A stretch of DNA of 7,977 nt from Vampirovibrionales bacterium (GTDB lineage Bacteria; Cyanobacteriota; Vampirovibrionia; Vampirovibrionales; JAJTHC01): NCBI GenBank assembly GCA_021299615.1, contig JAJTHC010000241.1:1-7977 (forward strand). The letters run 5' to 3'. The translations under genes and the position numbers were made by a program. Within the stretch, counting starts at the first letter, position 1, and each line of letters begins with the position of its first letter. The notes beneath the pieces were generated by a model, which saw nothing but the letters and a program-made list of their open reading frames with translations, did not search any database and had not been told where the DNA came from. Shown here piece after piece: positions 5,243 through 7,977 of the stretch.

Positions 5243-5927
5243 GTGTGATTGAATCCGATACAGTTTGAAAATCTTCTAAGGTAATTTTAACGGAACGAAT
5301 TCCATCCACATGCTCACTTAGATTTTTCCGAATCGGTTGACCTAGTGAGTCCAACACAACATCAATGCCTTCACGCCGAGCCAACTTTATCGCAGGGACA
5401 AAATCAGAATCGCCTGCAACTAAAACGATTTTTTCGACTTGTTTTTTATAAGCGAGTGACGCAATATCTAAACCCAGTTTCAGGTCTACCCCTTTTTGTA
5501 AGGCATTGTATTGAAAATCTTCATCCGTCAATTCTTCAAAACTTTTTTTACCTTGTAATAAAAGCTTTGTACGACCTTCTTTCAGCTTCCAAGTATCTTC
5601 AGAACCATCATAGAGTTCTCCGTAACGAATCGCTACTTTACGCTTTGCTTTTAAATGTTCATGTAAAGCAAGTCTAAATTGAGCTTCCGCTCCCTTTTCT
5701 AAACTCAAGCCTTTTTTACTTTTAGGGAGTTGGACACGTTTTAATATAGGGGAACAATCATAGAAAAAAATGCGATATAAATAGTCATCCGTATTAAGAT
5801 GCTTTAAGGCAAGCTTATGTAATACGTCTGCCACTGTGGCAGGATTTTTCGAATCAAAATCTGTATAACGATTTTTAAAACTTTTGAGAAAGAAAGCACC
5901 ATCTACTACTATAGCAACACGCAACAT
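5229..5927 (-). CDS. NYN-domain (LabA/DUF88-like) putative ribonuclease
   Basis: This 232-residue protein has the NYN fold, a PIN-like nuclease family that cuts RNA with acidic residues holding Mg2+. Visible landmarks are the first-strand aspartate D9 in VAIVVDGAFF, D148 and D154 in KGVDLKLGLDIASLA, and the hallmark VLVAGDSDFVPAIKLARREG (169-188) with D173 and D175. All expected acidic positions are present, so it is probably active. The middle (about 60-130) is lysine-rich and could contact RNA. There is no membrane or signal sequence. It is the first gene of an operon with menG, and a good promoter lies upstream. AAGGA (plus-strand 5940-5944) is 12 bases before ATG, a long spacing. The gene looks clearly richer in A+T than its neighbours, which hints at separate ancestry. 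The RNA target is unknown. Confidence 0.88.
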   Translation of the reverse strand: MLRVAIVVDGAFFLKSFKNRYTDFDSKNPATVADVLHKLALKHLNTDDYLYRIFFYDCSPILKRVQLPKSKKGLSLEKGAEAQFRLALHEHLKAKRKVAIRYGELYDGSEDTWKLKEGRTKLLLQGKKSFEELTDEDFQYNALQKGVDLKLGLDIASLAYKKQVEKIVLVAGDSDFVPAIKLARREGIDVVLDSLGQPIRKNLSEHVDGIRSVKITLEDFQTVSDSITHDTP

Positions 5928-5944
5928 GAAAATAAAAGATCCTT

Positions 5945-6007
5945 AAAAACTAAAACCTCTAGGGTACTGGTAGCCCACTATGTCGCAGGTACGCTCGCCT
6001 AGAGATT
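5945..6007 (-). terminator. leader stem-loop with T-tract: terminator or attenuator before the NYN gene
   Basis: Read on the minus strand, AATCTCTAGG (6007-5998) pairs with CCTAGAGGTT (5963-5954), giving 10 bp with one G-T wobble. It is followed at once by TTTTAGTTTTT (5955-5945, overlapping the stem end). Inside the long loop, two GTAC segments (5992-5989 and 5967-5964) can pair as a second stem. The structure lies between the operon promoter and the NYN start codon, so it could attenuate that operon, and it could also terminate read-through from the glycosyltransferase gene. The loop core is shared with the palindrome at 7460-7524. Confidence 0.55.
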
Positions 6008-6015
6008 ACTTTCCT

Positions 6016-6044
6016 ATTATAACGAATCCTCTTACAAAAGTCAA
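6016..6044 (-). promoter_or_regulatory. sigma-70-type promoter of the NYN-menG operon
   Basis: On the minus strand TTGACT (6044-6039) and TATAAT (6021-6016) are separated by exactly 17 bases, eleven of twelve consensus positions. Transcription would start near 6009, giving a leader of about 80 bases that contains the stem-loop at 5954-6007. The promoter lies between the glycosyltransferase stop codon and the NYN gene, so the pair can be transcribed independently. Confidence 0.75.
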
Positions 6045-6059
6045 GCCTACGCCCCAAAG

Positions 6060-7247
6060 CTAATACGCCCGCAAACGCTGGGCGTAGCTGTGCAACAAGT
6101 CCGATCCATATTTGGCTCCGTTCAACGTTTTGGCGAATCGAGCAAAGCCTTCGGCGTTACTTTGAAACCAGTCCATTTGCAAGAGCAATTCACGCAAGGT
6201 ATCCCCCAAGCTTTCGCTCGTCAAATCAGGATACTCCAACTTTAAACCCATGCCCAAATCAACCAAACGCTGGGCATTATGTTCCTGCTCGATCTGCTTG
6301 GCATCTGGCACCACCACGCATGGCTTGCCCAAGGTCATCAGCTCCATCGCCGAACTATGCCCTGCTTGCGTAATCACCGCTTGAGCTGCCTTAAAAAACG
6401 ACGAGCAGTCCGTAATCGTGGAATGTAGCGTCACGTTTTCGGGCATGGGTTGACCGTCATTCGGTACAAAAGGCGTCAAAACGGCAAAATGATACTGCTG
6501 AAAATCAAACGCCATGCCCAAGACGGCATCAAACAAAGGCCGTCGATACTCATGCCCCCCGAGTGTAACCACAATTAAGACCTTGCCTTCCGCTTCAGGT
6601 AACTCAAGAGGCGTGACCTCATCAGGATTAAAAGTCACCAAAGGACCGAGGAAATGCGTTCGTTTTTTGACCTTGGGCTTTAGGCTCAAATTCGGCAGGC
6701 ACACCGTGTAAGGCGGTGGAAAATCAGGAATGAGAATCTCTTCCGCACTACAGAGCCAAAACTTCATAACCCATTCAAAGCTCACACCAAGCAGTTTCAC
6801 CAGTGGCGTGTCTTTCGCAAAAAACGGATAAAACGCCGATTGATTCGTCAAGACCAAGCACGGTACATCCATGCGAGAGGCAGCAACCACAGGGGCAATA
6901 CGACCGTCCGCCACCACCAGCGTGACGCCATAATCCCGAATGAGATCCATTTCTTCTTGCACCAGCTGATTAAAATTGAAGACGGCACTTTGCGTATTGA
7001 AAATCGTCGCCCCCACATCAAAACCGCCGTTGCTTCCCACCAGCTTGAGTTCTTGCGGAATGGGGATGCAATGATAGCCCAAGCCCTTCATGCGATCCAA
7101 CGCAATGCCGTAGGAGCCGATGATGTATTCATGCGGTTCAAAGGTTTTGGTGAGTGCCATGGCTCGAGACGAATGCCCAAAGCCTTCGCTCGACACGGAA
7201 AAGTAGATGCGAAACGGCGTATGCGGACGTTTGGTAAATGATTTCAT
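6060..7247 (-). CDS. glycosyltransferase, GT28/GT1-like (MurG-type fold)
   Basis: This 395-residue protein has the two Rossmann-like halves of GT-B glycosyltransferases. The N-terminal half opens with YFSVSSEGFGHSSRAMALTK (15-34), whose glycine-rich GFGH loop corresponds to the acceptor-side loop of MurG-like enzymes. The C-terminal half starts near 222 with VLIVVTLGGHE and carries the nucleotide-sugar binding region TQAGHSSAMELMTLGKP (293-309) followed by VVVPD and EQEHNAQRL (320-328). No signal peptide is present; MurG-like enzymes act on the cytoplasmic face of the membrane. It is not MurG itself, since the N-terminal motif and spacing differ. It resembles uncharacterised archaeal and bacterial glycosyltransferases of this group. 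Donor and acceptor are unknown; a lipid- or envelope-linked sugar is a reasonable guess. The SD is weak (AGAAG upstream of ATG) and no clear promoter was found. Confidence 0.8.
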   Translation of the reverse strand: MKSFTKRPHTPFRIYFSVSSEGFGHSSRAMALTKTFEPHEYIIGSYGIALDRMKGLGYHCIPIPQELKLVGSNGGFDVGATIFNTQSAVFNFNQLVQEEMDLIRDYGVTLVVADGRIAPVVAASRMDVPCLVLTNQSAFYPFFAKDTPLVKLLGVSFEWVMKFWLCSAEEILIPDFPPPYTVCLPNLSLKPKVKKRTHFLGPLVTFNPDEVTPLELPEAEGKVLIVVTLGGHEYRRPLFDAVLGMAFDFQQYHFAVLTPFVPNDGQPMPENVTLHSTITDCSSFFKAAQAVITQAGHSSAMELMTLGKPCVVVPDAKQIEQEHNAQRLVDLGMGLKLEYPDLTSESLGDTLRELLLQMDWFQSNAEGFARFAKTLNGAKYGSDLLHSYAQRLRAY

Positions 7248-7311
7248 AGGGTACTTCTTTTGTTGATTTTTTAGTTTTGGTTAGCTACTTTCTTTAGCTG
7301 GTCGGTCGTCA

Positions 7312-7337
7312 GAGACCTTTGCTCCGCCAAAGGTCTC
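7312..7337. repeat. perfect 10-bp stem hairpin
   Basis: GAGACCTTTG (7312-7321) and CAAAGGTCTC (7328-7337) form a perfect stem around a six-base loop CTCCGC. There is no T-run on either side, so an intrinsic terminator is unlikely. Confidence 0.8.
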
Positions 7338-7355
7338 CAACACCTCTAAAGGCGG

Positions 7356-7415
7356 TTCAAGGAGGGGGAAGGGAGGACGTATTGCGTTTCTCCTCCCTCA
7401 TTCCCCCTCCTTGAA
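7356..7415. repeat. long G-rich/C-rich hairpin
   Basis: The arm 7356-7377 pairs with 7391-7415 over 22 bp, interrupted only by a three-base bulge in the right arm (TCA at 7398-7400) and closed by a 13-base loop. A partial further copy of the C-rich arm follows at about 7418-7431, allowing an alternative pairing. The left arm has runs of G, recalling the G-rich arms of the four-hairpin element, but the sequence is otherwise different. Confidence 0.8.
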
Positions 7416-7459
7416 AATCCTCCCCCTTTGACCCACCTCGTCGCATCATTCCTTGCAAC

Positions 7460-7524
7460 GACATCCGCAAAATCGCTCGGGGGTCGCAGTACGCTCACCC
7501 GCTCGGATTTAGTGCTTGGATGTC
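7460..7524. repeat. imperfect palindrome sharing a core with the NYN leader element
   Basis: Outer arms GACATCC (7460-7466) and GGATGTC (7518-7524) enclose further pairing: AATC/GATT (7471-7474 with 7506-7509) and GGGT/ACCC (7481-7484 with 7497-7500). The core TCGCAGTACGCTCACC (7484-7499) matches TCGCAGGTACGCTCGCC (5983-5999) except for one inserted base and one substitution. Confidence 0.65.
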
Positions 7525-7566
7525 TACTGGAAGAGTCAATCATAGCTTAACAATTTATCCCCAAAA

Positions 7567-7977
7567 TTACACGTCTAGGTTTGAGACCTTGTGGGCGTTG
7601 GATTCGATAAAGTGACGACGAGGCTCCACTCGCTCGCCCATCAACACATCAAAGAGCTTATCAGCAGCAACCGCTTCTTCCACTTCCACCTGCAAAAGCG
7701 TCCGTGTTTCGGGGTTCATGGTGGTGTCCCACAACTGCTGGGGCATCATCTCGCCCAAGCCTTTAAAGCGTTGCAAGCCCATGCCTTTTTTGCCACGCTC
7801 GTCAATAAACAACTTCAAATCACGCAAGCTGTAAAACAGACGTTCTTCCTTGTCGTTAATCTGCACCTTTAAGCCATTGGCAGCGTCGGGATTCAAAGTA
7901 CTCGGCAGTTCAGGATTCCACAACGACAACGCCTCAAAGTCACTGACCAAACGATCAAACTCGTGACTGTCGAGCAT
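7567..7977 (-). CDS. gyrB: DNA gyrase subunit B, C-terminal part (gene continues beyond the window)
   Basis: The last 136 residues of a type II topoisomerase B subunit are present; the 5' part lies past position 7977, and the Met at the edge is an internal codon. GyrB with GyrA introduces negative supercoils using ATP. The visible part is the end of the TOPRIM domain and the GyrA-binding tail: LQRFKGLGEMMPQQLWDTTM (68-87 of this fragment), the RTLLQV strand, FDVLMG (109-114), EPRRHFIE (118-125) and the ending NLDV. The EPRR-FIE-NA pattern and the NLDV ending fit GyrB better than ParE. MMPQ replaces the more usual MNPE/MNPD. No frameshift is seen. Confidence 0.95.
   Translation of the reverse strand: MLDSHEFDRLVSDFEALSLWNPELPSTLNPDAANGLKVQINDKEERLFYSLRDLKLFIDERGKKGMGLQRFKGLGEMMPQQLWDTTMNPETRTLLQVEVEEAVAADKLFDVLMGERVEPRRHFIESNAHKVSNLDV

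Larger units (their letters stand above)
7248..7566. other. 319-bp palindrome-rich spacer between gyrB and the glycosyltransferase gene
   Basis: No gene is supported. The spacer contains three separate inverted repeats: a 10-bp stem at 7312-7337, a long G-rich/C-rich hairpin at 7356-7415 and an imperfect palindrome at 7460-7524. An open minus-strand frame of 65 codons (7346-7543) simply runs through these structures and shows no protein-like features. Any gyrB terminator or glycosyltransferase promoter should lie here, but neither a T-tailed hairpin nor a good -35/-10 pair was found. Confidence 0.7.

Noticed and set aside
6840..7241. 133-codon plus-strand frame inside the glycosyltransferase gene
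   Set aside because: It is antisense to a gene with clear GT-B motifs, and its composition looks like a reverse reading (rich in R, H and I).
7346..7543. 65-codon minus-strand frame in the gyrB spacer
   Set aside because: It is entirely composed of the hairpin sequences and has low-complexity, non-protein-like content.

Overview
The window is a stretch of bacterial chromosome of moderate G+C with dense, mostly housekeeping genes and several unusually structured intergenic regions. Seven protein genes, one partial gene and one tRNA can be supported. The organism cannot be named with certainty. A flagellar gene (fliE), a MenG/UbiE-type quinone methyltransferase, a HEAT-repeat protein of the phycobilisome-lyase-like type, a tRNA without encoded CCA and repeat-rich intergenic DNA are together compatible with a flagellated member of the non-photosynthetic cyanobacterial sister lineage (Vampirovibrio/Melainabacteria type). 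That placement is a low-confidence impression from recall, not a demonstrated fact.

Layout, left to right. Plus strand: a HEAT-repeat protein (92-820), a 122-bp element made of four consecutive hairpins (843-964), tRNA-Thr(CGT) (1058-1130) and the replicative helicase dnaB (1215-2726). Next comes a 446-bp non-coding region carrying two copies of an ~80-nt repeat, one of them framed by inverted repeats. It is followed by a lytic transglycosylase without a signal peptide (3173-3952) and fliE (3991-4392). A second copy of the four-hairpin element (4408-4529) fills the gap to the convergent minus-strand genes. Minus strand, in transcription order from the right: the C-terminal end of gyrB (7977 to 7567, running off the window), a 319-bp palindrome-rich spacer, a GT28/GT1-like glycosyltransferase (7247-6060), then a two-gene operon of a NYN-domain putative RNase (5927-5229) overlapping menG (5242-4538). 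This operon has its own near-consensus promoter and a leader stem-loop.

Functional picture. DnaB and GyrB belong to replication and topology. The transglycosylase and FliE probably cooperate in passing the flagellar rod through peptidoglycan. MenG completes menaquinone-type quinone synthesis. The NYN protein, HEAT protein and glycosyltransferase have recognisable folds but no assigned substrate.

I see no clear new defence system, CRISPR array, transposase or prophage. The most unusual content is the intergenic repeat population: a duplicated four-hairpin element whose copies differ almost only in loops and spacers, a repeat family next to dnaB that shares a 15-nt core with the dnaB 3' end, and two distant palindromic elements sharing a core sequence.
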